Shown piece after piece: positions 26,101 through 35,060 of a stretch of 64,000 nucleotides of DNA (its first letter is position 1; every line of letters begins with the position of its first letter). Location: NCBI RefSeq assembly GCF_016807185.1, contig NZ_JAEVYN010000002.1:924528-988527 (forward strand), written 5' to 3'. A model generated the notes under the pieces. That model did not search any database. It had not been told where the DNA came from and was given only the letters and a program-made list of their open reading frames with translations. The position numbers were made by a program, and so were the translations under genes. The stretch is from Leptolyngbya sp. Cla-17 (GTDB lineage: Bacteria > Cyanobacteriota > Cyanobacteriia > Leptolyngbyales > Leptolyngbyaceae).

Positions 26101-26421
26101 GCGTTTGGAGCAGCTTATATCCTGCAAGAACTGCTGACTGTGAAGTCAGATGATATGCAGGGACGAAACGAAGCGCTCAATGCGATTGTCAAAGGAAAAG
26201 CTATCCCGCGACCGGGTACTCCAGAGTCTTTCAAGGTGTTGATGCGTGAGCTTCAATCTCTCTGTTTAGATGTGGCAGTGCATAAGTTAGATACTCGCGA
26301 AGATGGCACCAGCCGTGACTCAGAGGTGGATTTGATGGCAGATGTAAGCACCCGACGAGCGCCTTCTCGACCTACTTACGAATCCATTTCTAGGGATGAA
26401 ATGGACGATAGCGACCAGTAA
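23128..26421 (+). CDS. rpoB: RNA polymerase beta subunit
   Basis: RpoB (1097 aa) forms one side of the RNA polymerase catalytic cleft. The rifampicin-binding region is visible as [18 protein letters not shown] and [27 protein letters not shown], the GYNYEDAI motif, KVTPKGE, GRHGNKG and the C-terminal [21 protein letters not shown] follow, all in expected order. The length is that of the compact cyanobacterial beta subunit. It is the first gene of the rpoB-rpoC1-rpoC2 operon, with its own consensus-like promoter. Confidence 0.99.
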   Translation: [1097 protein letters not shown]

Positions 26422-26430
26422 TTGCGGAAC

Positions 26431-26460
26431 GAGGTAGAGACGCGATCGCGTCTCTACCTC
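26431..26460. repeat. Perfect 30-bp palindrome between rpoB and rpoC1
   Basis: The arms are GAGGTAGAGACGCGA and its exact complement, with the HIP1 octamer GCGATCGC at the centre. Similar GTAGAGACGCGA palindromes are, as I recall, dispersed repeats in filamentous cyanobacteria. It begins 9 nt after the rpoB stop and has no T-run, so read-through is expected. Confidence 0.85.
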
Positions 26461-26516
26461 ATCTCCACTCCTGACATTTTTTGCCATAACCTGATCTTGA
26501 TGAGGAATAACGCACG

Positions 26517-28391
26517 ATGCCGAAGCTAGAGCAGCGGTTTGACTACGTAAAAATTGGTCTGGCATCTCCAGAACGGATTCGACAATGGGGAGAACGTACT
26601 CTACCCAATGGTCAAGCCGTCGGTGAAGTAACGAAGCCAGAAACGATTAACTATCGGACGCTCAAGCCAGAAATGGATGGGTTGTTTTGTGAGCGGATTT
26701 TTGGTCCGGCAAAAGACTGGGAATGTCACTGTGGCAAATACAAACGAGTGCGCCATCGCGGCATTGTGTGTGAACGTTGTGGCGTAGAAGTCACCGAATC
26801 GCGCGTTCGTCGTCATCGCATGGGCTACATCAAGCTAGCGGCTCCTGTCGCACACGTTTGGTACTTGAAGGGTATTCCTAGCTACATGGCAATTCTGCTC
26901 GATATGCCGCTGCGAGATGTGGAGCAAATTGTTTACTTTAATGCCTATGTGGTGCTGAATCCCGGCAATGCCGAAAATCTGTCCTATAAGCAACTCTTGA
27001 CTGAAGATCAATGGATCGAAATTGAGGATCAGCTATATAGCGAAGATTCGCAGTTGACGGGTGTTGAAGTTGGCATTGGTGCGGAAGCTCTCCAACGATT
27101 GTTACAAGACATCAATTTAGAAGAAGAAGCTGAAAAACTTCGAGAGGAAATCTCCAATTCTAAAGGGCAAAAACGGGCGAAGCTAATCAAGCGCCTCCGG
27201 GTGATTGATAACTTTATTGCTACTGGCTCCCAAACAGATTGGATGGTGTTGACGGTGATTCCCGTCATTCCGCCTGATTTGCGTCCGATGGTGCAGTTGG
27301 ATGGCGGGCGATTTGCCACGTCGGACTTAAATGACCTGTATCGACGGGTGATTAACCGCAACAACCGACTGGCGCGTTTGCAAGAAATCCTGGCACCTGA
27401 AATCATTGTCCGTAATGAAAAGCGGATGTTGCAAGAGGCAGTCGATGCGCTCATTGATAATGGGCGGCGCGGTCGCACAGTCGTTGGGGCTAATAATCGT
27501 CCCCTCAAATCCCTTTCAGACATTATTGAAGGGAAGCAGGGTCGTTTCCGGCAGAATTTGCTGGGTAAGCGGGTGGACTATTCTGGTCGTTCCGTCATTG
27601 TGGTGGGTCCGAAGTTAAAGATTCATCAGTGCGGATTGCCTAGAGAGATGGCGATCGAATTGTTTCAGCCATTCGTCATTCATCGGTTGATTAGACAAGG
27701 GTTAGTCAATAACATCAAAGCTGCCAAAAAACTAATCCAGCGCAACGATCCAACCGTGTGGGATGTTTTGGAAGATGTGATCGAAGGGCACCCGGTAATG
27801 TTGAATCGGGCACCCACGCTTCACCGCTTGGGGATTCAAGCTTTTGAACCCGTTTTGGTAGAGGGTCGGGCAATCCAACTGCATCCATTGGTATGTCCAG
27901 CATTCAACGCGGATTTTGATGGTGACCAAATGGCCGTCCACGTGCCTCTATCGATTGAGGCTCAAGCCGAAGCGCGATTATTGATGTTGGCATCTAACAA
28001 TATTTTGTCGCCTGCAACAGGTCGTCCAATTATCACCCCCAGCCAAGATATGGTGTTGGGTTGCTATTACCTGACTGCCGAAAATCCTGCGGCTCAAGGT
28101 GGGGACGATCGCTACTTCTACAACATGGAAGAGGCCATCATTGCCTATGACCAAAAACAAGTGGCGATTCATGCCTATGTTTGGGTTCGCTTTGATGGAG
28201 AAGTTGACAGTGGCGAACCTGACAACGAGGTTTTGGAAGAAACCACGTCTCCCGATGGTGTTGTAACTAAGCTCTACAAACACCGCCGTATGCGAATTGA
28301 TGCAGAAGGTAACTTACTTTCCCAATATGTTCGCACCACTCCGGGGCGCATTATCTTCAACAAGACTATTCATGATGCCTTAGCAGTCTAA
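26517..28391 (+). CDS. rpoC1: RNA polymerase gamma subunit (beta-prime N-terminal part)
   Basis: RpoC1 (624 aa) is the N-terminal half of beta-prime, separately encoded in cyanobacteria and plastids. The zinc ribbon is at about 62-85 (CHCGKYK...CERCGVE). The active-site magnesium-binding motif NADFDGD is at 464-470, and NRAPTLHRLGIQAF precedes it. The protein ends at about 624 after RIIFNKTIHDALA, the usual split point. ATG at 26517 has GAGG about 11 nt upstream. It lies 95 bp downstream of rpoB. Confidence 0.99.
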   Translation: MPKLEQRFDYVKIGLASPERIRQWGERTLPNGQAVGEVTKPETINYRTLKPEMDGLFCERIFGPAKDWECHCGKYKRVRHRGIVCERCGVEVTESRVRRHRMGYIKLAAPVAHVWYLKGIPSYMAILLDMPLRDVEQIVYFNAYVVLNPGNAENLSYKQLLTEDQWIEIEDQLYSEDSQLTGVEVGIGAEALQRLLQDINLEEEAEKLREEISNSKGQKRAKLIKRLRVIDNFIATGSQTDWMVLTVIPVIPPDLRPMVQLDGGRFATSDLNDLYRRVINRNNRLARLQEILAPEIIVRNEKRMLQEAVDALIDNGRRGRTVVGANNRPLKSLSDIIEGKQGRFRQNLLGKRVDYSGRSVIVVGPKLKIHQCGLPREMAIELFQPFVIHRLIRQGLVNNIKAAKKLIQRNDPTVWDVLEDVIEGHPVMLNRAPTLHRLGIQAFEPVLVEGRAIQLHPLVCPAFNADFDGDQMAVHVPLSIEAQAEARLLMLASNNILSPATGRPIITPSQDMVLGCYYLTAENPAAQGGDDRYFYNMEEAIIAYDQKQVAIHAYVWVRFDGEVDSGEPDNEVLEETTSPDGVVTKLYKHRRMRIDAEGNLLSQYVRTTPGRIIFNKTIHDALAV

Positions 28392-28399
28392 ACAGACTT

Positions 28400-28427
28400 T
28401 AGGGGGTGGCGCTCGCGCCACCCCCTA
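28400..28427. repeat. Perfect hairpin between rpoC1 and rpoC2
   Basis: A 12-bp perfect stem (TAGGGGGTGGCG paired with its complement) encloses a CTCG loop. It starts 9 nt after the rpoC1 stop. It is GC-rich and not followed by T residues, so it is not a classical terminator. It may be a dispersed palindromic repeat or affect processing or stability of the operon mRNA. Confidence 0.85.
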
Positions 28428-28455
28428 CCCGTAACTTTCAAATCATCTTTTGTTC

Positions 28456-31400
28456 ATGGCACAGGCGGACTTAAACATGGCAGAGCGCAAAGAACAACCC
28501 CTCTTTCGGAATCAAGTTATTAACAAGAAAGAGCTGACGAAGCTTATCTCTTGGGCATTCACGAACTACGGTACTGCACGCACCGCTCAGATGGCAGACA
28601 TGGTAAAGGATATGGGCTTTAAGTTTGCTACCCGTGCAGGGGTATCAATCAGTGTGGATGATTTGCAGGTGCCCCCCACTAAACGCAAATTGCTAGATGC
28701 GGCTCAAGAAACCATCCGAGAAACGGAAGAGAAATATACTCGCGGCGAAATCACAGAAGTGGAACGTTTCCAAAAGGTGATTGATACGTGGAACGGTACC
28801 AATGAAGAATTGAAAGATGAAGTTGTCAAAAACTTTAAATCCAATAACCCGCTTAACTCCGTCTACATGATGGCGTTTTCAGGGGCACGGGGCAATATTT
28901 CCCAAGTTCGTCAATTGGTGGGAATGCGGGGTCTTATGTCAAATCCGCAAGGTGAAATCATTGACTTGCCGATTAAAACCAACTTCCGGGAAGGGCTGAC
29001 TGTAACAGAGTATATTATTTCATCCTATGGTGCCCGCAAAGGGCTAGTAGATACCGCTTTGCGCACAGCAGACTCCGGCTATCTGACTCGTCGTTTAGTC
29101 GATGTTTCCCAGGATGTGATTATTCGAGAACTCGACTGTGGAACTCAGCGCGGAATACCGCTCACTAGCATGACTGATGGCGATCGCGTCCTCATTCCCC
29201 TCAAAAATCGTCTTTTGGGTCGCGTTGCGGCTCGAGACATTGTTCATCCAGAAACAGGCGAAGTCATTATTGCTCGGAACCAAGCCATTTCAGATGAACT
29301 GGCAGAGCAAATTGCCGATGCTGGCGTTGAAGAGGTCATGCTGCGATCGCCGCTGACTTGTGATGCCACCCGTTCTGTTTGCCAAAACTGCTACGGCTGG
29401 AGTCTTGCCCATGCTCACATGGTAGACATCGGTGAGGCTGTCGGCATTATCGCTGCTCAATCGATTGGAGAACCGGGCACTCAACTTACCATGAGAACTT
29501 TCCACACGGGTGGTGTGTTTACCGGTGAAATGGCCCGCCAAGAACGAGCCAACTTTGACGGCACGATCAAGTTTCCTAAACGTTTTCGGACTCGCGCCTT
29601 CCGAACTCGCCACGGGGAAGATGCTCTCGTCGTAGAATCAGTCGATTCAAACACAAAAGTAGTCTTGGAAGGACCTGCCGGACAGCAAGCCTTCTCCATC
29701 TTGCAGGGCGCAACCCTACTCGTAAAAGATGGTCAAAAAGTAAAAGCTGGACATATCCTAGCTGAAGTTCCCCTCACTGGGCGATCGCGCAAAACGACCG
29801 AGAAAGCCGCAAAAGACGTAGCATCTGATATGGCTGGAGAGGTTCAATTTGCAGATTTGGTTCCAGAGGAGAAAAAAGATCGCCAAGGCAATACAACCCG
29901 GATTGCTCAACGGGGTGGTTTGCTGTGGATTTTGTCAGGCGAAGTCTACAACTTGCCACCTGGTGCTGAACCCGTTGTCAAAAACGGTGATTCGATCGAA
30001 GCCAACGGAGTGATTGCTGAAACAAAGCTGGTTACAGAACATGGTGGGATTGTTCGACTCCCTCAAGAACCAGAAGGCAACAAAGGGGGACGAGAAGTTG
30101 AAATTATTACTGCTTCTGTTTTGCTTGACCAAGCTCAAATTCGGGCGGAAAGTTTTCAAGGTCGCGATCATTACCTGATTGAAACCAACCATAATCAAAC
30201 CTTTTCCCTCAAAGCTACCCCCGGAACCAAAGTAACAAACGGTCAAGTGGTTGCCGAATTGATCGACGATCGCTACCGCACCCAAACAGGTGGCATCATC
30301 AAATATTCTGGCGTAGAAGTTGGCAAACGCGGTAAAGCTAAACAAGGCTACGAAGTTGTGAAGGGCGGTACCCTGATTTGGATTCCTGAAGAAGCCCACG
30401 AAGTCAACAAAGATATTTCCTTGTTGATGGTAGAAGATGGGCAGTATGTAGAAGCGGGCACAGAAGTGGTTAAAGACATCTTCTGTCAAAGCAACGGCGT
30501 GATTGAAGTGACCCAAAAGAACGACATTTTGCGGGAAATTGTTGTCAAACCGGGTGACTTACATATGGTCGATAACCCTGACGACATCATTACCCGTGAA
30601 GCTGTTCTAGCAAATCCTGGTCAGGAAATAATGCCAGGGTTAACCCTCAACGAAATCAAATATGTTGAGTACGTGGAAACTCCTGAAGGTCCAGCCATGC
30701 TGGTACGTCCCATCATGGAATTCACAGTTCCAGACGAACCTTCTGTTCCAAGTCAAGAATCTTCTAACGATGATTCGGGGCGTTCTATTCGCTTGCGAGC
30801 CGTTCAACGGATGCCTTATAAGGATGGAGAGCGGGTCAAATCTGTAGAAGGATTAGAACTGCTCAAAATTCAACTGGTACTAGAAATTGATCAAGACGCT
30901 CCCCAACTTGCAGCAGATATAGAATTGCTTCCCGATGAAACCGATCCAGACTTATTGCGTTTGCAACTTGTCATTTTGGAATCCTTAGTAATTCGGCGCG
31001 ATATTTCGGCTGACCCGACTCAAGGCAGTACTCAAACGCGGGTATTGGTTAAAGATGGAGATCAAATTGAGCCAGGGGCAGTGGTTGCTCGTACCGAGAT
31101 TCTGTGTAAGGAAACTGGAGAGGTACGTGGAATCCGTGAGGGTGCAGAGGCCATTCGTCGAATTTTGGTCGTCCGAGATGCCGACTTGATCACGCTCGAT
31201 ACAAAAGGGCAGCCTACGGTCAAAGCTGGCGATCTTGTAGTTGCCGGAACCAAAGTCGCTCCCAATCTTCTCCTAGAGGAATCTGGTCTAGTGGTTCACG
31301 TGAGTGAATCTCAGATTACGATGCGTTTAGCACGTCCTTATCGGGTGTCACCTGGAGCCGTGTTGCACATCGATCATGGTGATTTGGTGCAGCGGGGCGA

Positions 31401-32502
31401 CCATCTCGTGCTTCTGGTATTTGAGCGCTCTAAAACCGGAGACATCATTCAAGGTCTACCTAGAATTGAGGAACTTCTAGAAGCGCGTAAGCCTAGAGAA
31501 GCCTGTGTTTTGGCTGAACGAGATGGTGCAGCTCAGGTGGTTTATGAAGACAATGAAACAACTGAAGTCAAAGTTGTTGAATCGGACGGCAATCTGCGTG
31601 AGTATCCCATTAGCCCTGGACAAAACGTAATTGTTTCCGATGGGCAACACGTGACCGCGGGCGAGCGGTTAACCGATGGTCCTTCTAACCCGCATGAGCT
31701 GTTGGAGGTGATGTACCGGGCAAGTCGTGAAACGATGGGAGTTCACGACTCGGCGCTCCGTAGTTTACGGGAAGTACAGACCTTCCTAGTGAGTGAAGTT
31801 CAGTCCGTGTATCAATCTCAAGGCGTTGATATTTCAGACAAACACATCGAAGTGGTGGTTCGTCAGATGACCTCTAAGGCACGGGTAGATGACGGTGGAG
31901 ACACCACCATGCTGCCGGGTGAATTGGTGGAGCTTTACCAAGTAGAACAGGTAAATGAAGCTATGTCGATTACGGGTGGTGCCCCTGCGGAATATACTCC
32001 CGTGTTGTTGGGAATCACGAAAGCATCGCTTAACACCGATAGCTTCATCTCAGCTGCTAGTTTCCAAGAAACTACACGGGTCCTGACGGAAGCTGCGATC
32101 GAGGGTAAGTCTGACTGGCTGCGTGGCTTGAAAGAGAACGTCATCATTGGACGATTGATTCCTGCCGGAACTGGCTTTAATGCTTACGAGGAAGTCGGGA
32201 GTATAGATCCGGACTTGTCCTACGATGGCATCGCTATGTTTGATGATGATGCCGATCTAAAGGATGTCGTTCTCGACGATCGCACAGCTCGCACTTATGG
32301 TCTAGATATTGAGGATCGGACACTCTTCGGTGGGCAAGAGTTTGGCATCAGCGACATCAAACCTGATTATGTCTCACCAATATTGGATGACGGTGATGAT
32401 GAATTCATTGGTGGTAGTACTGTTAGCAGCAAACTTGCTGCTGAAGAGACTGATGACGATGAAGAGACCGATGATGACTTTGAAGATGATCTAGAAGATT
32501 AA
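28456..32502 (+). CDS. rpoC2: RNA polymerase beta-prime subunit (C-terminal part)
   Basis: RpoC2 is the C-terminal half of beta-prime. ATG at 28456 gives 1348 aa; ATG at 28477 (MAERKEQPLFRNQ), with AGGCGG eight bases before it, would fit homologues equally well. A zinc site includes C302, C309 and C312 in CDATRSVCQNC. The trigger-loop region begins at EPGTQLTMRTFHTGG and is followed by the very long insertion (SI3) typical of cyanobacteria, built of repeated beta-rich units, before the trigger loop resumes around the GDIIQGLPRIEELLEAR motif. The C-terminus is a long acidic tail rich in Asp/Glu. The operon ends at the terminator 50 nt downstream. Confidence 0.98.
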   Translation: MAQADLNMAERKEQPLFRNQVINKKELTKLISWAFTNYGTARTAQMADMVKDMGFKFATRAGVSISVDDLQVPPTKRKLLDAAQETIRETEEKYTRGEITEVERFQKVIDTWNGTNEELKDEVVKNFKSNNPLNSVYMMAFSGARGNISQVRQLVGMRGLMSNPQGEIIDLPIKTNFREGLTVTEYIISSYGARKGLVDTALRTADSGYLTRRLVDVSQDVIIRELDCGTQRGIPLTSMTDGDRVLIPLKNRLLGRVAARDIVHPETGEVIIARNQAISDELAEQIADAGVEEVMLRSPLTCDATRSVCQNCYGWSLAHAHMVDIGEAVGIIAAQSIGEPGTQLTMRTFHTGGVFTGEMARQERANFDGTIKFPKRFRTRAFRTRHGEDALVVESVDSNTKVVLEGPAGQQAFSILQGATLLVKDGQKVKAGHILAEVPLTGRSRKTTEKAAKDVASDMAGEVQFADLVPEEKKDRQGNTTRIAQRGGLLWILSGEVYNLPPGAEPVVKNGDSIEANGVIAETKLVTEHGGIVRLPQEPEGNKGGREVEIITASVLLDQAQIRAESFQGRDHYLIETNHNQTFSLKATPGTKVTNGQVVAELIDDRYRTQTGGIIKYSGVEVGKRGKAKQGYEVVKGGTLIWIPEEAHEVNKDISLLMVEDGQYVEAGTEVVKDIFCQSNGVIEVTQKNDILREIVVKPGDLHMVDNPDDIITREAVLANPGQEIMPGLTLNEIKYVEYVETPEGPAMLVRPIMEFTVPDEPSVPSQESSNDDSGRSIRLRAVQRMPYKDGERVKSVEGLELLKIQLVLEIDQDAPQLAADIELLPDETDPDLLRLQLVILESLVIRRDISADPTQGSTQTRVLVKDGDQIEPGAVVARTEILCKETGEVRGIREGAEAIRRILVVRDADLITLDTKGQPTVKAGDLVVAGTKVAPNLLLEESGLVVHVSESQITMRLARPYRVSPGAVLHIDHGDLVQRGDHLVLLVFERSKTGDIIQGLPRIEELLEARKPREACVLAERDGAAQVVYEDNETTEVKVVESDGNLREYPISPGQNVIVSDGQHVTAGERLTDGPSNPHELLEVMYRASRETMGVHDSALRSLREVQTFLVSEVQSVYQSQGVDISDKHIEVVVRQMTSKARVDDGGDTTMLPGELVELYQVEQVNEAMSITGGAPAEYTPVLLGITKASLNTDSFISAASFQETTRVLTEAAIEGKSDWLRGLKENVIIGRLIPAGTGFNAYEEVGSIDPDLSYDGIAMFDDDADLKDVVLDDRTARTYGLDIEDRTLFGGQEFGISDIKPDYVSPILDDGDDEFIGGSTVSSKLAAEETDDDEETDDDFEDDLED

Positions 32503-32553
32503 TCTTCGCGGTTTCAAAATCATCTACTTTTCTCAACGTTATTTTGAACTCAG

Positions 32554-32592
32554 GTCATCTGCTGATGGATTAACCCAGCAGATGACTTTTTT
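32554..32592 (+). terminator. Intrinsic terminator of rpoBC1C2 operon
   Basis: Perfect 11-bp stem GTCATCTGCTG (32554-32564) with its complement at 32576-32586, an 11-nt loop, and six T residues directly after the stem. It lies 51 nt after the rpoC2 stop. Confidence 0.92.
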
Positions 32593-32625
32593 AGTTTCAA
32601 ATCAGTCGTAAAATCTTGAGGATTT

Positions 32626-33039
32626 ATGACCGCGCTAAATGAGCTGCCTCTTTCCGATACTTTTGCAACCTGTATTCAAGCCTTAAGCCTGAATCACATT
32701 CAACGGCATATATTCATTTGTGCTGACCAAACGAAACCAAAATGTTGCTCCAAAGATCTCAGTTTGGAAGCATGGGACTATTTGAAAAATCGGCTGAAGG
32801 AACTCACACTCGATCAGTCAACAGATGCTCGTTCGAGCTGCATATTTCGTACCAAAGCCAATTGCCTACGAGTATGTATGCAGGGACCTATTTTAGTCGT
32901 ATACCCCGATGGAGTTTGGTATCACAGTGCCACGCCGTCTGTGCTTGAGCGGATTATTCAAGAGCACTTGATTGGCAATCAAATCGTTCAAGAGTATGCA
33001 TTTTTGGTTCATCCGCTGACGAATGAAAGTCTTGATTAA
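32626..33039 (+). CDS. Thioredoxin-like [2Fe-2S] ferredoxin domain protein
   Basis: A 137-residue protein with the thioredoxin-like ferredoxin pattern. Cysteines C32 and C40/C41 lie in the first loop (HIFICADQTKPKCC) and C80 and C84 in the second (KANCLRVCMQGP), followed by VVYPDGVWYH and an IIQEHLI helix, as in cyanobacterial (2Fe-2S) ferredoxin-domain proteins. These relate to the NuoE-type cluster fold; redox partners are unknown. GAGG five bases before ATG 32626 supports the start. It begins just after the rpoC2 terminator, so it is likely transcribed separately. Its 3' end meets lepB tail to tail. Confidence 0.85.
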   Translation: MTALNELPLSDTFATCIQALSLNHIQRHIFICADQTKPKCCSKDLSLEAWDYLKNRLKELTLDQSTDARSSCIFRTKANCLRVCMQGPILVVYPDGVWYHSATPSVLERIIQEHLIGNQIVQEYAFLVHPLTNESLD

Positions 33040-33638
33040 GGAGTAATTTCGCCGATACGGTTCACTGGCCAAAATCGTACGATCGCGCGACCAATAATAT
33101 TCTCCTGAGGTACAAAACCCCAGTAATGGCTGTCGCAGCTATTATTACGGTTGTCACCTAAAACCAAATACGAGTTTGGAGGCACCACTCTCGGACCATA
33201 TTGATATTCTGGAACGCCATCAAGATAGGTTTCTTTAATGGGACTGTCATTAATAAAAACTAGCCCCTGCTTCACTTCTATCTTTTCTCCAGGTAAACCG
33301 ATCACACGCTTAATGTAAGCATCTTTAGAACGCTGAGGTCGCGGTCCCGTACAGACAACAGAGGCTTCATCGGGCGGCATGAATACTACAATGTCTCCCC
33401 GCTGAGGTTGTTTAAAATGGTAGCTAACCTTATCTACAATTAAGCGATCGTCTACCTGAAGCGTTGGCACCATCGACTTAGAAGGAATGTATCGAGCTTC
33501 AGCTACAAACGTGCGGATGCCAAATGCCAGAATAGCGCTAAGTCCCAAGGTCTTAAGAATTTCGACCCAAATAATCTCCTTGGGCGGTTGGGGATTATTA
33601 TTGTTTTCACTGGAATCTTTACTGTTCACTTGGGTCAT
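33036..33638 (-). CDS. lepB: Signal peptidase I
   Basis: LepB (200 aa) removes signal peptides from exported proteins. One membrane segment lies at about 28-43. The catalytic Ser is S55 in IPSKSMVPTL (cyanobacterial homologues vary at the residue before the Ser; here Lys replaces the common Gly) and the general base is K110 in YIKRVIGLPGE. GDIVVF and LGDNRNNSCDSHYWGFV complete boxes C to E. The N-terminal 20 residues are Asn/Ser-rich and cytoplasmic. It diverges from pyrC over 53 bp. Confidence 0.95.
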   Translation of the reverse strand: MTQVNSKDSSENNNNPQPPKEIIWVEILKTLGLSAILAFGIRTFVAEARYIPSKSMVPTLQVDDRLIVDKVSYHFKQPQRGDIVVFMPPDEASVVCTGPRPQRSKDAYIKRVIGLPGEKIEVKQGLVFINDSPIKETYLDGVPEYQYGPRVVPPNSYLVLGDNRNNSCDSHYWGFVPQENIIGRAIVRFWPVNRIGEITP

Positions 33639-33691
33639 CGCAGAGATAAGGGTTACGCAGAGTTCAATACTATTCTAAATCGGCTTAGATC

Positions 33692-35029
33692 ATGTCATCA
33701 GATTTACCTTTACTGATCCACAATGCCTCTATTCTTCAGCCGGATGGCAGCTTGGTGCTGGGAGATGTCTACATTCAGAATGGCATAATCCAGGCGATCG
33801 CCGCTGAACTTAGCGCCACTGACTTTAGTGCATCTGATCATACTGTTAAGGAAGTAGACGCAACCGGACTAACTTTGTTGCCGGGAGTGATTGATCCACA
33901 GGTGCACTTTCGTGAACCAGGATTGGAATATAAGGAAGATTTATTTACCGCGAGTTGTGCCTGTGCTAGAGGAGGCGTGACATCATTTTTAGAGATGCCA
34001 AATACCCGCCCACTAACGACTACTCAAGCCGCGCTGGATGACAAGCTAAACCGCGCGGCAGAAAAATGTTTAGTGAATTATGGCTTCTTCATTGGTGCAA
34101 CAGCAGAAATGTTGCCTGATTTGCTAGAGGCAACCCCTGCCTGTGGCATTAAAATTTTTATGGGATCTATGCATGGGGCTTTGTTAGTAGATGAGGAAGC
34201 ACTGCTAGATCAAATCTTTTCTAAGGGCGATCGCTTGATTGCGGTCCATGCAGAAAATCAAGCGCGAATCCGTGATCGCCGTCAGCAGTTTGCTGGAATC
34301 ACCGATCCGGCGATTCACTCTCAAATTCAGGATAATCAGGCAGCCTTAGAAGCCACTCAACTCGCGCTTAAGCTTTCCAAAAAATATCAGCGACGCTTAC
34401 ATATTTTGCATCTGTCTACGGCGGAAGAAGCTGAACTATTGCGGCAAGAAAAGCCTGCCTGGGTGACTGCCGAAGTGACACCCCAGCATTTGTTGCTCAA
34501 CACCAGCGCCTATGAAACGATTGGCACACGGGCACAAATGAATCCTCCCCTGCGATCGCCCCACGACAATCAAATTCTCTGGCAAGCTCTGTTAGATGGG
34601 GTGATTGACTTTATCGCCACTGACCACGCGCCCCATACCCTCGAAGAAAAAGCTAAACCCTATCCCGATTCGCCCTCTGGAATGCCTGGAGTGGAAACAT
34701 CTTTAGCATTATTGCTGACCCAGGCAATGCAGGGACGCTGCACCGTGGCACAAGTGGCAAACTGGATGTCTACTGCGGTAGCAAAGGCATACCGCATTCC
34801 CAACAAGGGACTGATTGCAATCGGCTATGATGCCGATTTAGTGCTGGTGGATTTGAACACCTATCGCCCTGTGCGACGGGAAGATCAGCTAACCAAGTGC
34901 GGCTGGAGTTCCTTTGAAGGGTGGAACCTGACGGGTTGGGCTGTGACGACGATTGTGGGTGGGCGAATTGTATTTGATCACGGCAAGTTGAATACATCTA
35001 TGCGCGGTCAAGCATTGCGGTTTAGTTAA
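33692..35029 (+). CDS. pyrC: Dihydroorotase
   Basis: PyrC (445 aa) cyclises carbamoyl aspartate to dihydroorotate in pyrimidine synthesis. The amidohydrolase fold is intact: the region GVIDPQVHFREPG at 66-78 corresponds to the metal-binding HxH box, but the first His is Gln (Q70) and only H72 remains. The carbamylated Lys is in GIKIFMGSM; metal-site His residues occur in VHAEN and ILHLST; the catalytic Asp is in ATDHAPHT. The same Gln occurs, as I recall, in cyanobacterial and Bacteroidetes-type homologues, so it is a lineage variant rather than damage. The substrate-contact motif NPPLR is present. Confidence 0.93.
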   Translation: MSSDLPLLIHNASILQPDGSLVLGDVYIQNGIIQAIAAELSATDFSASDHTVKEVDATGLTLLPGVIDPQVHFREPGLEYKEDLFTASCACARGGVTSFLEMPNTRPLTTTQAALDDKLNRAAEKCLVNYGFFIGATAEMLPDLLEATPACGIKIFMGSMHGALLVDEEALLDQIFSKGDRLIAVHAENQARIRDRRQQFAGITDPAIHSQIQDNQAALEATQLALKLSKKYQRRLHILHLSTAEEAELLRQEKPAWVTAEVTPQHLLLNTSAYETIGTRAQMNPPLRSPHDNQILWQALLDGVIDFIATDHAPHTLEEKAKPYPDSPSGMPGVETSLALLLTQAMQGRCTVAQVANWMSTAVAKAYRIPNKGLIAIGYDADLVLVDLNTYRPVRREDQLTKCGWSSFEGWNLTGWAVTTIVGGRIVFDHGKLNTSMRGQALRFS

Positions 35030-35032
35030 AAC

Positions 35033-35060
35033 AGGGTTCAGGGTTCAGGGTTTGGAGTTC
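35033..35060. repeat. Heptad tandem repeat after pyrC
   Basis: Four heptads (AGGGTTC twice, AGGGTTT, GGAGTTC) begin 4 nt after the pyrC stop; degenerate CGTACTT-like units follow to about 35130. This is the same class of heptanucleotide repeat as at 1452. Confidence 0.75.

Noticed and set aside
28450..28455. TTG start of rpoC2 two codons upstream
   Set aside because: ATG codons at 28456 and 28477 are better starts and fit the family N-terminus.
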